This document shows positions 47,495-56,448 of a stretch of 64,000 nt of DNA, piece after piece (within the stretch, counting starts at the first letter, position 1; each line of letters begins with the position of its first letter). Location: assembly GCF_003171675.1 (NCBI RefSeq), contig NZ_QFZQ01000002.1, positions 310,001 to 374,000 on the forward strand, read 5' to 3'. The stretch comes from Reichenbachiella versicolor (lineage in GTDB: Bacteria; Bacteroidota; Bacteroidia; Cytophagales; Cyclobacteriaceae). The notes below the pieces were generated by a model. The model had not been told where the DNA came from. It searched no databases and worked only from the letters and a program-made list of their open reading frames with translations. The position numbers were made by a program, and so were the translations under genes.

Positions 47495-48265
47495 CTAAAG
47501 ATCCCACTCCTCATTTAAATAACTGATAGCATGATGACCTGTCAAATCAAATATACATGGCACTACAGAAACATAATTATTGGCAATAGCCCACTCATCA
47601 TTATCTTCTCCCTTATCATGATTAATAAAATTGCCAAACATCCAATAGTAGTCACGACCGTGTGGATCTTTTCTCTTTTCAAAGTCTTCCTCCCATCTAG
47701 CGTTCGCTTGACGACAGACCTTAACCCCTTTTAGCTTTTCATTTTGAACTGGAGGAAAATTAACATTTAGCGCTATCCCTTTTGGCAAACCATTTTTCAA
47801 AGTTTCAGAAGCGATCTTCAAAATATACTCATCTACATGAGATAAATCAGCATCAGGACTCCAATCACACAATGAAAAACCAATCGCTGGACCACCTTCA
47901 ATAGCCCCTTCTATGGCCGCAGACATAGTACCAGAATACAAAACGCTAATACTTGTGTTAGACCCATGATTAATTCCGCTAACTACCAAATCAACTTTCC
48001 TTCCTTTTAACACTTCGTGCTTAGCTAATTTGATACAATCAGCAGGAGTTCCTGAGCACTTGTATGCCACTACATCATCAAAAATATCAACCTTGACTAG
48101 CCTCAAAGTATCACCTACAGTAATAGCATGTCCCATACCCGATTGTGGACTATCTGGAGCAACTACTACTACTTCGCCTATCTGAGACATTAATTCTACA
48201 AGTTTTTTGATTCCAGATGAAGTAATTCCATCATCGTTAGAGACTAGTATTAGTGGTTTTGCCAT
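47495..48265 (-). CDS. surE: 5'/3'-nucleotidase SurE
   Basis: A nucleoside monophosphatase of stationary-phase survival. 256 aa with the metal site SNDDGITSSGI (9-19), APDSPQSGMGHAIT, and VSGINHGSNTSISVLYSGTMSAA. The gene is divergent from mtaB; both have TAnnTTTG elements in the shared gap. Confidence 0.95.
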   Translation of the reverse strand: MAKPLILVSNDDGITSSGIKKLVELMSQIGEVVVVAPDSPQSGMGHAITVGDTLRLVKVDIFDDVVAYKCSGTPADCIKLAKHEVLKGRKVDLVVSGINHGSNTSISVLYSGTMSAAIEGAIEGGPAIGFSLCDWSPDADLSHVDEYILKIASETLKNGLPKGIALNVNFPPVQNEKLKGVKVCRQANARWEEDFEKRKDPHGRDYYWMFGNFINHDKGEDNDEWAIANNYVSVVPCIFDLTGHHAISYLNEEWDL

Positions 48266-48299
48266 ATGCTTTTGATTTTTAAATCATGATAAATTTAAC

Positions 48300-48307
48300 C
48301 AAAGGTA
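48300..48307 (-). promoter_or_regulatory. Candidate -7 element for surE (TACCTTTG)
   Basis: Exact TAnnTTTG on the minus strand about 35 nt before the surE start codon. No good -33 TTTG at the standard spacing, so it is tentative. Confidence 0.4.
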
Positions 48308-48362
48308 TAAGCAATGCATGAAACAGACACCTACATCACAATTTCTTAATTGAGAAAATACC

Positions 48363-48370
48363 TAGCTTTG
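48363..48370 (+). promoter_or_regulatory. Candidate -7 element for mtaB (TAGCTTTG)
   Basis: Exact TAnnTTTG, 17 nt before the mtaB start. A TTTC at 48342-48345 could be a weak -33 element at 17-nt spacing. The 5' leader would be only about 10 nt. Confidence 0.45.
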
Positions 48371-48387
48371 CAGACTAATCGGTTAAT

Positions 48388-49701
48388 ATGAAAAAGGTCG
48401 CATTTTATACACTTGGTTGCAAACTCAATTTTTCAGAAACATCTACGATTTCTAGACTCTTTGTGGAACAAGGGTATCAGAAAGTTGAGTTTGAAAACAC
48501 TCCTGATATTTTCGTAATCAACACATGTTCCGTAACCGAAAATGCAGATAAAAAGTGCCGACAGATAGTCAAAAATGCTAAGAAAATATCTCCTGAAAGT
48601 TTTGTAGTTATCATAGGTTGTTTTGCTCAATTAAAACCAAAGGAAATCTCTGAAATACCAGGTGTTGATGCTGTACTCGGAGCAGCTGAAAAATTCAAGC
48701 TAATGGAACACCTTCAAAACTTCGAAAAACAAAAAGAAACAATTGTCTGTGCATCAGAAATTTCAAATGCTACTGAATTCAACAATGCATATTCTTTTGC
48801 TGATCGCACTAGGACGTTTCTCAAGGTACAAGATGGCTGTAACTACGGGTGTTCGTTTTGTACTATCCCTCTAGCTAGGGGAAAAAGTCGCAGTGATAGT
48901 ATAGAAAACATCATCAAATCTGCACTTGAAATTGCTTCTAGCGAGGTAAAAGAGATAGTGTTGACAGGTGTGAATATTGGAGATTTCGGCATTCAAAATG
49001 GACGAAGGAAGGAAAATTTCTTGAACCTCATAAAACAACTTGATGAGGTAGAAGGAATAGATAGATACAGAATTTCTTCAATAGAGCCAAATCTTTTAAG
49101 CAATCAAATAATAGAATTTGTAGCATCAAGTAAGCGATTTGTCCCTCATTTTCATATCCCTCTTCAATCAGGATCAAATACGGTTTTGAAATTAATGAAC
49201 CGTCGGTATTTAACTGAACTCTACGTAGAGAGAGTAAGTAAAATCAAAGAAAATATGCCAGATGCTTGCATCGGTGTAGATGTCATTGTAGGATTTCCAG
49301 GTGAAGGCGATAAAGAGTTTCTGGAAACATATAACTTCCTTAACGAACTAGATATTTCGTATTTACATGTATTTACCTACAGCGAACGCCCAAATACAAA
49401 AGCAATAGAAATGGAAAGTCCTGTACCTACAAAAATTAGACAAGAAAGATCAAAAATGCTTCGAATTCTATCAGAAAAAAAGAAAAGAGCCTTTTATGAA
49501 TCTCAACTAGGCACTATTCATACCGCGTTGATGGAACATGATATTAAGGGTAGTAAGATGTTTGGTTTTACAGAAAATTACCTTAAAGTAGAACTCCCTG
49601 CTGACGACACTTTAGTCAATAAAACAATCAAACTAAAGATAAACAAGATTACAGAAGAGAATACTTCAATAGTCTCAGTAGAAGACAATATGCTGGTCTA
49701 A
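48388..49701 (+). CDS. mtaB: tRNA t6A37 methylthiotransferase MtaB
   Basis: A radical-SAM enzyme converting t6A37 to ms2t6A37 in tRNAs for ANN codons. 437 aa. N-terminal UPF0004 domain with three cluster cysteines (TLGCKLN, INTCSVT, IIGCFAQ), the radical-SAM CNYGCSFCTIPLARG (about 152-166), and a C-terminal TRAM domain. It is monocistronic with a strong terminator. Confidence 0.95.
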   Translation: MKKVAFYTLGCKLNFSETSTISRLFVEQGYQKVEFENTPDIFVINTCSVTENADKKCRQIVKNAKKISPESFVVIIGCFAQLKPKEISEIPGVDAVLGAAEKFKLMEHLQNFEKQKETIVCASEISNATEFNNAYSFADRTRTFLKVQDGCNYGCSFCTIPLARGKSRSDSIENIIKSALEIASSEVKEIVLTGVNIGDFGIQNGRRKENFLNLIKQLDEVEGIDRYRISSIEPNLLSNQIIEFVASSKRFVPHFHIPLQSGSNTVLKLMNRRYLTELYVERVSKIKENMPDACIGVDVIVGFPGEGDKEFLETYNFLNELDISYLHVFTYSERPNTKAIEMESPVPTKIRQERSKMLRILSEKKKRAFYESQLGTIHTALMEHDIKGSKMFGFTENYLKVELPADDTLVNKTIKLKINKITEENTSIVSVEDNMLV

Positions 49702-49703
49702 CA

Positions 49704-49736
49704 AAACGTCTTTGATGGAAAGCATCAAAGACGTTT
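49704..49736. terminator. Strong bidirectional terminator between mtaB and the FKBP gene
   Basis: Perfect 14-bp stem (AAACGTCTTTGATG / CATCAAAGACGTTT) with a 5-nt GAAAG loop, in the gap between convergent genes. The T-rich side favours mtaB. Confidence 0.85.
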
Positions 49737-49762
49737 AAGTTTCTTTCGTTTTCAACCAGAAT

Positions 49763-50374
49763 TTAACCGATTGAAATAAGTTCTATATCAAAAATCAAAG
49801 CGGCAAACGGTTTGATATCACCTCCTGCTCCTCTCTCTCCATATGCTAAATTGAAGGGAATGTATAGTTTCCACTTATCACCCGGAACCATTAACTGAAG
49901 AGCCTCAGTCCATCCTGCAATTACACCATTCACTGGAAAAGTAGCTGGTTGTCCTCTTTGAACCGAACTGTCAAACACAGTACCGTCAATTAATGTTCCT
50001 GTATAGTGAGTTGTAACTTGGCTCGCAAGAGTTGGTTTAGCTTGAGAAGCATCTCCAGACTCTATAATTTCATACTGAAGACCTGAAGGCAAAACAGTAA
50101 CTTCTTTTCTTTCAGAGTTTTTAGCTAAGAAAGTCTCTCCTGCTTCCTTCACACCCTTATGAGCACCTTCTTTGAGTGAACTAAGCTTATTTTGGATTAT
50201 TGCATTAATTTCTTCGGCAGGTATTGCCATTTGCCCTGCAAAAGCATCTGTTAATCCGGTAAGAAAAGCATCTAAGTCCAATACTTCGCTAAATCCCTCC
50301 TGCTTGAAGTTAGTTCCAACACTTTGTCCGATACCATAGCTGAACTTTTGATCTTCTGTATTTAATTCTGTCAT
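49763..50374 (-). CDS. FKBP-type peptidyl-prolyl isomerase (FklB-like)
   Basis: 203 aa with an N-terminal helical dimerisation domain (FkpA_N-like, about 1-95) and a C-terminal FKBP domain (about 110-203: VTTHYTGTLIDGTVFDSS, GWTEALQLMVPGDKWKLYIP, LAYGERGAG). No signal peptide is present, so it is a cytoplasmic dimeric FKBP22-type chaperone rather than the periplasmic FkpA. Confidence 0.93.
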   Translation of the reverse strand: MTELNTEDQKFSYGIGQSVGTNFKQEGFSEVLDLDAFLTGLTDAFAGQMAIPAEEINAIIQNKLSSLKEGAHKGVKEAGETFLAKNSERKEVTVLPSGLQYEIIESGDASQAKPTLASQVTTHYTGTLIDGTVFDSSVQRGQPATFPVNGVIAGWTEALQLMVPGDKWKLYIPFNLAYGERGAGGDIKPFAALIFDIELISIG

Positions 50375-50410
50375 GTCTGTTTTATTTTGGGAAATTCCCT
50401 AATGAGGCGG

Positions 50411-50418
50411 CAAAGTTA
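50411..50418 (-). promoter_or_regulatory. Candidate -7 element for the FKBP gene (TAACTTTG)
   Basis: Exact TAnnTTTG on the minus strand about 37 nt before the start codon. The -33 TTTG is not evident. Confidence 0.4.
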
Positions 50419-50612
50419 GAAGTTATTCTGATACTGGAAGGAAATTATTCTAATAGACACTCTGATCTTTATCAAACTAGTTCTCCTTTATACAAGAGGT
50501 TAAATCCTTGTATGCCATACATTCATTTGCAAATGGTAGTCAATGACTAAACCTTTCATATTTAATGGGAATCTGAATTACGTTTTAAACATAATTCAAA
50601 CTCCAAAATGGA

Positions 50613-50620
50613 TATATTTG
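50613..50620 (+). promoter_or_regulatory. Candidate -7 element (TATATTTG) for the 50693 gene
   Basis: Exact TAnnTTTG about 72 nt upstream of the TTG start. No -33 at normal spacing. Confidence 0.35.
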
Positions 50621-50692
50621 TGCCGTACCTTATACAGCCAATATTTGACCTTTAGAATTAACTTTAGTTCAACCAGTTTCAAATAAAAAAGT

Positions 50693-51205
50693 TTGAGATA
50701 TTTTATAGTTTTCTTAATACTTCTCTGCAATGGAGTGGCTACCGCACAACATCTGGATAGCATGACCCAAATTAATTATGGAGACTTACCAGATCCAATT
50801 AAAACTTCATTAAATGATGAAATAGCAAAAATGGATCTTGATGCCATTCGTTTCAACTTCTACTCAATGGATGAGAATAATAACTTCATAGTAGAATTTA
50901 TCAGAGAAGGTACTGACATCAAAGCTCTCGGAGGCCTCGAAATGATTGTTTTTAGCCCTGGAGGTTCTGTTACAGAAAAAAGGTATAAATACTTTTCAGA
51001 AGAGATTTTACTTTTCGTCCCACTAGAACATATCATGCATATGCAAGAGAAGGTAGATGAAAATCATTTACAATATTTAACTAAATATGCTCCTGTTGAC
51101 GGACCTGCTGATTATCGAGTAATTGCTAGCGACTCAGTGTACATTTTCGATGAAAACATGCTCTACATCAAGTCAGTTGAGCGAAAAAAATACCTAGCTC
51201 ATTAA
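50693..51205 (+). CDS. Secreted hypothetical protein
   Basis: 170 aa starting at TTG, the only start that gives the complete signal peptide RYFIVFLILLCNGVATAQ. The mature part is mixed alpha/beta (DLDAIRFNFYSMDENNNFIVEFIREGTD) without known motifs. It is followed by a terminator shared with leuB. I do not recognise the family. Confidence 0.6.
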   Translation: MRYFIVFLILLCNGVATAQHLDSMTQINYGDLPDPIKTSLNDEIAKMDLDAIRFNFYSMDENNNFIVEFIREGTDIKALGGLEMIVFSPGGSVTEKRYKYFSEEILLFVPLEHIMHMQEKVDENHLQYLTKYAPVDGPADYRVIASDSVYIFDENMLYIKSVERKKYLAH

Positions 51206-51304
51206 ACTCATATTCATCTAAAAATTTCAGTTCTTCTTAAATAAGATAATTTTAATTTAACTGATTCTAGTTTTTAAAATTACATTGAGTAAATGGCGTT
51301 TAGC

Positions 51305-51336
51305 AAAAAATGCAAGTCAAAAGACTCGCATTTTTT
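51305..51336. terminator. Bidirectional terminator between the 50693 gene and leuB
   Basis: AAAAAATGC (51305-51313) pairs with GCATTTTTT (51328-51336), with an inner AGTC/GACT stem and an AAAA loop. A and T tracts on the two sides permit termination of both converging transcripts. Confidence 0.8.
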
Positions 51337-51360
51337 AATTTCTAAGATGGTTTTCAGAGA

Positions 51361-52416
51361 TTATAAATTGGCTGCTAACCAATCTCCTACTTGAGAGGTT
51401 TTGCAAGACTCACTCTCACCAGCAATATCTACCGTCACATACCCTTCTTCAATAGATTTGTTGACTACATCCTTTACTGCCTGAGCTTCCTCTAGAAGAT
51501 CCAAAGACTCCAACAACATCGCAGCTGAAAGAACAGTTGCTAAAGGATTAGCAATATCTTGTCCAGCAGCTTGTGGGTAAGAACCGTGAATAGGTTCGAA
51601 TACAGAAGTTTCTTTGCCAATAGATGCAGAAGGAAGTAATCCCATAGAACCAGTGATAACAGATGCTTCATCAGAAAGAATGTCACCGAACATATTCTCA
51701 GTCACCATTACATCAAACTTCTTAGGCCATTGAATCAACTGCATAGCTGCATTATCAACCAGCATATAATCAGTTTCAATATCAGTATATTCTTTTTCTA
51801 CTCGCTGAGCTACTTCTCTCCAAAGTCTTGAAGAAGCTAAAACGTTAGCCTTGTCTACTACCGTAACTTTCTTGTTTCTCTTACCAGCATATACATAAGC
51901 TAATTTCAAAATTCTTTCTACTTCTTCAGTAGTGTAGTAACATGTATCGAAAGCGGCAGTTTGGTCTTCGGATCTTCCTCTAGCTCCGAAATAAATCCCT
52001 CCTGTTAACTCTCGAATAACTACTAAGTCAACATCTTGAACAATATCTTTTCTCAGAGGTGATTTATCCATTAATGAAGGAAAAGTAGCTACGGGTCTAA
52101 TATTAGCATAAAGTCCAAGCTTCTTTCTCATGCCCAAAAGCCCCTGCTCAGGTCTTACTTTAGCAGCAGGGTTGTTGTCATACTTAGGATCACCTATTGC
52201 ACCGAAAAGTACGGCATCGGATTGCATACACACTTCGTGCGTTTCGTCTGGATATGGATTACCCGTTTCGTCTATTGCAATAGCACCAACAAGTGCTTCT
52301 GTGTAGTTAAATTTGTGCCCAAATTTATTCCCTACAGCATCCATTACTTTAATCGCTTGCTCTACGATCTCTGGTCCTATACCATCACCAGCTAATACGC
52401 CTATTTTGAAATCCAT
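51361..52416 (-). CDS. leuB: 3-isopropylmalate dehydrogenase
   Basis: Oxidatively decarboxylates 3-isopropylmalate with NAD+ in leucine synthesis. 351 aa: [11 protein letters not shown] (8-18), [10 protein letters not shown] (about 135-144), the substrate arginines in [12 protein letters not shown], and the metal-binding D of [11 protein letters not shown] (about 240). It is the last gene of the leu operon. Confidence 0.96.
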   Translation of the reverse strand: MDFKIGVLAGDGIGPEIVEQAIKVMDAVGNKFGHKFNYTEALVGAIAIDETGNPYPDETHEVCMQSDAVLFGAIGDPKYDNNPAAKVRPEQGLLGMRKKLGLYANIRPVATFPSLMDKSPLRKDIVQDVDLVVIRELTGGIYFGARGRSEDQTAAFDTCYYTTEEVERILKLAYVYAGKRNKKVTVVDKANVLASSRLWREVAQRVEKEYTDIETDYMLVDNAAMQLIQWPKKFDVMVTENMFGDILSDEASVITGSMGLLPSASIGKETSVFEPIHGSYPQAAGQDIANPLATVLSAAMLLESLDLLEEAQAVKDVVNKSIEEGYVTVDIAGESESCKTSQVGDWLAANL

Positions 52417-52433
52417 TAGTTATAATGTTTAAA

Positions 52434-52454
52434 ATTCAAGGTTCAATATTCAAG
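52434..52454. repeat. Three adjacent TTGAA heptamers
   Basis: On the minus strand CTTGAAT, ATTGAAC and CTTGAAT lie head to tail (21 bp) in the leuA-leuB gap. The role is unknown; it may be a short dispersed intergenic repeat. Confidence 0.3.
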
Positions 52455-52493
52455 ATTAGAAGTCTATTTTTTCAGGCTTCCATGTCTTAATAG

Positions 52494-54026
52494 TTAAATA
52501 TTATTTTCGATTATGTTCAACATTTTGATAGTCGCTTTAATCGCAGCGACTGTTTGGTCTGAATCTAGGCCTTTGGTTTTGAATGGCTCTCCTATTTCAT
52601 GAGCTCTTTGCCAAGTGATCGTAGTAATCACCAAAGCATCTGGCTCTCCTCCTGGAGGAATCTGAACTTCATAATCAACGAGTCTTGGCAAATCTCTATC
52701 TGACTCTTGATATATTAAATTTAGACAATTCATGAAAGCATCGTATTGACCATCTCCTGATGCAGTTTTTTCATAGTCTTTTCCATTTATTTCAATTTGA
52801 AGAGTAGCCATAGATCTCAAGCCTTGCGCTACTGACAGGGAGTAATTTTTAATTTTAATAGTCGGGTCAGCCACCTTGGTTCCCAAGACATCTTTAACGA
52901 TAAATGGAAGATCTTCCTTCGAAATTGACTGCTTCTTATCCCCTAATTCAATCACTTTAGCCGTAACTTTCTTAGTATCCTCAATGGATAATTCAATTCC
53001 TAAATCGTCAAGATTCTTCTTAATAGATGCTTTACCTGACATTTTGCCTAAAGCATAAGAATATGTTCGGCCAAAACGCTCTGGTCTAATGCTATTATGA
53101 TAAAGATTATCCTTATTATCTCCATCGGCATGTATCCCACTAGTTTGAGTAAAAACAAACTCACCTATCAATGGCATATTAGGTGAAATTCTAATCCCTG
53201 AAAAAGACTCAGCTAACTTACAAGCTTTGTACAACTTGCTTTCATTCATTCCCATTTCAAGTCCAAGATGATCACTAATCACTCCAACTACACTTGATAG
53301 TGGAACATTACCTGCTCGCTCTCCCAACCCATTTAAAGTGGTATGTACTCCACTGAAACCACACTCTAATGAAGAGTAAACATTGGCTACAGAAAGATCA
53401 TAATCGTTATGAGCATGAAAGTCAAACTTCATATCTGGAAAGTTTGAAGTCATGAAAGTACAATACTCCGTGGTTTGTTTATGATTCAGCATACCTAATG
53501 TATCAGGAAGCATAATTCTATTGACTTTCATTTTGGAAAGCGCAGCAGTCATCTCTTTGACGTAGCCAGGAGAATCGATCATTCCATTAGACCAATCTTC
53601 TAAATAAACATTCACATCTATATCCATTTTATTGGCAATAGACACTGTATTACCAATATCTTCAAGGTGTTCTTGTAAAGTTTTTTTTAGCTGCTTCTCA
53701 CAGTGCTTCTTTGAGCCTTTGCAAAGTAGGTTGATTACATGTCCCCCCACGTCTTTGATCCATTGGAGTGAAATATCACCATCTACAAAACCAAGAATTT
53801 CTACAGCATGACCATAGCCTTTTTCATTGGCCCAATCCAATATTTTTTTTGCTGATTTAAACTCACCATCTGAAACTCTTGCCGAAGCTACTTCGATACG
53901 ATCCACCTTCAGCTCATCCAATAGAACTTGAGCTAATCTCAATTTCTCTCCTTCTGAATAAGACACTCCTGACGTCTGCTCACCGTCTCTTAGAGTGGTA
54001 TCCATTATTTCTACGTATCTAGACAT
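52494..54026 (-). CDS. leuA: 2-isopropylmalate synthase-type enzyme with LeuA regulatory domain
   Basis: 510 aa. A TIM-barrel HMGL-like catalytic domain begins IMDTTLRDGEQTSGVSY, with metal ligands in KFDFHAHNDYDLSVAN (about 192-207) and NGLGERAGNVPL. A C-terminal LeuA dimerisation/allosteric domain starts near 375. The operon (leuC, leuD, this gene, leuB) argues for isopropylmalate synthase, the first leucine-specific enzyme. The same architecture serves citramalate synthase, so the substrate (2-oxoisovalerate or pyruvate) is an inference from context. Confidence 0.85.
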   Translation of the reverse strand: MSRYVEIMDTTLRDGEQTSGVSYSEGEKLRLAQVLLDELKVDRIEVASARVSDGEFKSAKKILDWANEKGYGHAVEILGFVDGDISLQWIKDVGGHVINLLCKGSKKHCEKQLKKTLQEHLEDIGNTVSIANKMDIDVNVYLEDWSNGMIDSPGYVKEMTAALSKMKVNRIMLPDTLGMLNHKQTTEYCTFMTSNFPDMKFDFHAHNDYDLSVANVYSSLECGFSGVHTTLNGLGERAGNVPLSSVVGVISDHLGLEMGMNESKLYKACKLAESFSGIRISPNMPLIGEFVFTQTSGIHADGDNKDNLYHNSIRPERFGRTYSYALGKMSGKASIKKNLDDLGIELSIEDTKKVTAKVIELGDKKQSISKEDLPFIVKDVLGTKVADPTIKIKNYSLSVAQGLRSMATLQIEINGKDYEKTASGDGQYDAFMNCLNLIYQESDRDLPRLVDYEVQIPPGGEPDALVITTITWQRAHEIGEPFKTKGLDSDQTVAAIKATIKMLNIIENNI

Positions 54027-54100
54027 ATCAATTGGTCAATAGGCCGGTCTGCAGTCGATTGACTAAAGATTCGGTATTCGTTCTTTATTAAATATAAAAG

Positions 54101-54158
54101 TGGCACAGACCATAAAAGATCTGCGCCAATATCTAGGTGTAGTTATTTTTTAACTACA
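54101..54158 (-). other. Two RNA hairpins in the leuD-leuA gap
   Basis: TGTAGTTA/TAACTACA (8 bp, 54138-54158, A-loop on the RNA) and TGGCACAGA/TCTGCGCCA (one mismatch, 54101-54128) lie in the 143-bp gap inside the operon. Neither is followed by a U-tract in the operon's direction, so processing or differential stability is more likely than termination. Confidence 0.4.
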
Positions 54159-54169
54159 GTCTTTTTGAC

Positions 54170-54766
54170 TTATAAAGGAAGATTCTTTGCAAACTCAGAA
54201 ATCTCTCCTTTTATATTTTGCAGATAATCAATATCATCAAAACCATTCAACATGTTACCTTTTTTGTACGAATTGATGGCAAAGCTTTCAGACTCGCCTG
54301 TCGCTTTGAGAGTAACAGTTTGCTCAGGAAGATTAACTTCAATTTCTGTATTAGCGTCAGATTCTATGGCTTTAAAAATCTTATCTGCAAATTCAGTGCT
54401 CACCTGTACAGGAAGAACACCGATATTCAAACAGTTATTCTTAAAAATATCTGCAAAGAACGAAGAAATCACACATCTGAAACCGTAATCATAAACTGCC
54501 CAAGCAGCATGCTCTCTAGATGAGCCAGAACCGAAATTCTTTCCACCCACAAGAATTTTGCCAGAGTATGTTGGGTTATTCAATACAAACTCAGACTTTG
54601 GAGAGTCGTCGCTGTTGTATCTCCAATCTCTAAATAAGTTATCTCCAAACCCTTTTCTTTCCGTTGCCTTCAAGAAGCGAGCAGGAATTATTTGGTCAGT
54701 ATCTACGTTCTCAATTGGAAGAGGAACTGCAGTACTTGTTAGTATTTCAAATTTATCGTATGCCAT
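54170..54766 (-). CDS. leuD: 3-isopropylmalate dehydratase small subunit
   Basis: The swivel-domain subunit of isopropylmalate isomerase. 198 aa: IENVDTDQIIPARFLKATERKGFG (about 19-42), GGKNFGSGSSREHAAWAVYDYGF (about 74-96). It pairs with LeuC, encoded just upstream, and is followed by the hairpin-bearing gap before leuA. Confidence 0.96.
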   Translation of the reverse strand: MAYDKFEILTSTAVPLPIENVDTDQIIPARFLKATERKGFGDNLFRDWRYNSDDSPKSEFVLNNPTYSGKILVGGKNFGSGSSREHAAWAVYDYGFRCVISSFFADIFKNNCLNIGVLPVQVSTEFADKIFKAIESDANTEIEVNLPEQTVTLKATGESESFAINSYKKGNMLNGFDDIDYLQNIKGEISEFAKNLPL

Positions 54767-54843
54767 TTTAATTGCATTTATAGCTAAGGCTTATGGTTAT
54801 TCACCTTTTGCTCTTAGAATCAATAATTAGAACTATGAGTTAA

Positions 54844-56241
54844 TTAAGACAAGAATTCTCTAGGGTCAGTAACAACTCCATTAACAGCGGATGCTGCCGC
54901 AACAAGAGGACTTGCTAATAGTGTTCTTGAACCAGGACCTTGACGACCTTCGAAGTTTCTATTGGAAGTACTTACTGCCAATTTACCAGCTGGAATTTTA
55001 TCATCATTCATTGCAAGACATGCCGAACATCCAGGCTCTCTCAATTCAAAACCAGCCTCTGTGAAAATATCTAAAAGACCTTCTTCTTTGATTGCATCTT
55101 CTACTTTATGCGATCCTGGTACTAACCAAGCAGTAACATGATCTGCTTTCTTCTTACCTTTAACAATGTCTGCAAAAGCTCTAAAATCTTCAATTCTACC
55201 ATTTGTACAAGAACCGATAAAGACATAGTCAATTTTCTTACCTATCATATCTTCGCCCTCATTGAAGTCCATATAACCTAAAGATTTCTTATAAGTTTCA
55301 ACGCCTCCTTCTACATCAGTAGCATTAGGAATAGACTTAGAAATACCAATCCCCATACCTGGGTTAGTACCATAAGTAATCATTGGTTCAATATCAGAAG
55401 CTTCAAAGTTCAACTCCTCATCGAAAGTAGCATCTTCATCTGTATAAAGTGTCTCCCAATAAGACATAGCTTTGTCCCAATCAGCTCCTATTGGTGTCTT
55501 CTCTCTCCCTTTGATGTATTCAAATGTCTTTTCATCCGGAGCAATCATACCACCTCTTGCTCCCATCTCTATGGATAGATTACAAACGGTCATTCTACCT
55601 TCCATCGTCATATTTCTGAATACATCACCCGCATACTCTACGAAATATCCAGTAGCACCAGAAGTAGTTAATTTAGAAATAATATATAACGCAACATCTT
55701 TAGGCGAAACACCTTTTTGAAGATCTCCATTTACGTTAATTCTCATCTTCTTAGGCTTAGGCTGCATAATACATTGAGAAGAAAGAACCATCTCCACCTC
55801 AGAAGTTCCGATTCCAAATGCTATCGCACCAAAAGCACCATGAGTAGACGTATGAGAGTCGCCACACACCATAGTCACCCCTGGCTGAGTAATGCCATAC
55901 TCAGGTCCAACAACATGTACAATTCCATTCTTTTCGTGTCCTAACCCCCAGTGAGAGATACCATACTCAGCTGCATTTTCCTCCAGAGCTTTCAACTGTC
56001 CAGCTGAAAGTGGATCTTCAACAGGAAGATGCTGATTAATTGTAGGTGTATTGTGGTCCGCCGTTGCGAACGTCTTTTCAGGGTGCATTACTTTCAACCC
56101 TCTACTTTTCAACCCTCTAAATGCAACTGGAGAAGTTACTTCATGAACCATATGTCTGTCTATAAATACAACATCTGGTCCATCTTCAATGCTCCTTACT
56201 ACGTGAGCATCCCAAACTTTATCAAACAAAGTCTTACCCAT
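54844..56241 (-). CDS. leuC: 3-isopropylmalate dehydratase large subunit
   Basis: The 4Fe-4S subunit of isopropylmalate isomerase, 465 aa. It starts [15 protein letters not shown], the usual opening; an upstream ATG at 56301 would add a 20-residue extension without family support. Cluster cysteines are in FIGSCTNGR and [11 protein letters not shown], with [12 protein letters not shown] near 130. First gene of the leu operon, divergent from a LysR-type regulator. Confidence 0.95.
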   Translation of the reverse strand: MGKTLFDKVWDAHVVRSIEDGPDVVFIDRHMVHEVTSPVAFRGLKSRGLKVMHPEKTFATADHNTPTINQHLPVEDPLSAGQLKALEENAAEYGISHWGLGHEKNGIVHVVGPEYGITQPGVTMVCGDSHTSTHGAFGAIAFGIGTSEVEMVLSSQCIMQPKPKKMRINVNGDLQKGVSPKDVALYIISKLTTSGATGYFVEYAGDVFRNMTMEGRMTVCNLSIEMGARGGMIAPDEKTFEYIKGREKTPIGADWDKAMSYWETLYTDEDATFDEELNFEASDIEPMITYGTNPGMGIGISKSIPNATDVEGGVETYKKSLGYMDFNEGEDMIGKKIDYVFIGSCTNGRIEDFRAFADIVKGKKKADHVTAWLVPGSHKVEDAIKEEGLLDIFTEAGFELREPGCSACLAMNDDKIPAGKLAVSTSNRNFEGRQGPGSRTLLASPLVAAASAVNGVVTDPREFLS

Positions 56242-56322
56242 ATCGATGAACTTTTCTTTTTTTCTTCTTTTAAAATATGGGACACAGATCCCATCGTACA
56301 ATTATAAAGCGTAGTGTTTCAA

Positions 56323-56337
56323 ATACTATGGCAGTAT
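56323..56337. promoter_or_regulatory. ATAC-N7-GTAT box 1 (LysR-type operator)
   Basis: ATAC-TATGGCA-GTAT, an exact match to the recognition motif described for CbnR/BenM/CatM-type LysR regulators, in the leuC-LysR intergenic region. It lies in the predicted 5' leader of leuC. Confidence 0.5.
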
Positions 56338-56378
56338 GTAAAAGCACTTTATCACTTCATGTGTAATCAAACACTTTA

Positions 56379-56386
56379 CAAAGATA
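56379..56386 (-). promoter_or_regulatory. Candidate -7 element for leuC (TATCTTTG)
   Basis: Exact TAnnTTTG on the minus strand. The predicted transcript would start near 56374, leaving a leader of about 130 nt before the leuC ATG. The -33 match is weak, as expected if an activator is needed. Confidence 0.45.
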
Positions 56387-56431
56387 AAAATTTGAATCAT
56401 GACATAAAAAGACTTAATTAGTCAATTATCA

Positions 56432-56446
56432 ATACTTTAAAAGTAT
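56432..56446. promoter_or_regulatory. ATAC-N7-GTAT box 2 (LysR-type operator)
   Basis: ATAC-TTTAAAA-GTAT, a second exact match, ending 2 nt before the regulator's own ATG. Its centre (56439) is about 65 nt upstream of the predicted leuC start, the usual position of a LysR activation site. It could also let the regulator repress itself. Confidence 0.55.
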
Positions 56447-56448
56447 CA

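Larger units (their letters stand above)
50375..50692. other. 318-bp divergent intergenic region
   Basis: Non-coding DNA between the FKBP gene and a small secreted-protein gene. Visible signals: TAnnTTTG on the minus strand (50411-50418) and on the + strand (50613-50620), a perfect 12-bp palindrome CATTTGCAAATG at 50524-50535, a GGGAAATTCCC inverted repeat near the FKBP start, and an ATACAAG/CTTGTAT inverted repeat around 50496-50519. No gene recognised. Confidence 0.55.

Noticed and set aside
54218-54523. 101-codon + strand frame with basic residues
   Set aside because: Antisense to leuD, whose family motifs are complete.
56071-56115. Repeated TTTCAACCCTCT in leuC
   Set aside because: The repeat encodes a normal [11 protein letters not shown] segment that aligns with other LeuC proteins; coincidence of coding.
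56242-56301. 20-residue N-terminal extension of leuC
   Set aside because: Not found in the family; the second Met begins the conserved sequence.
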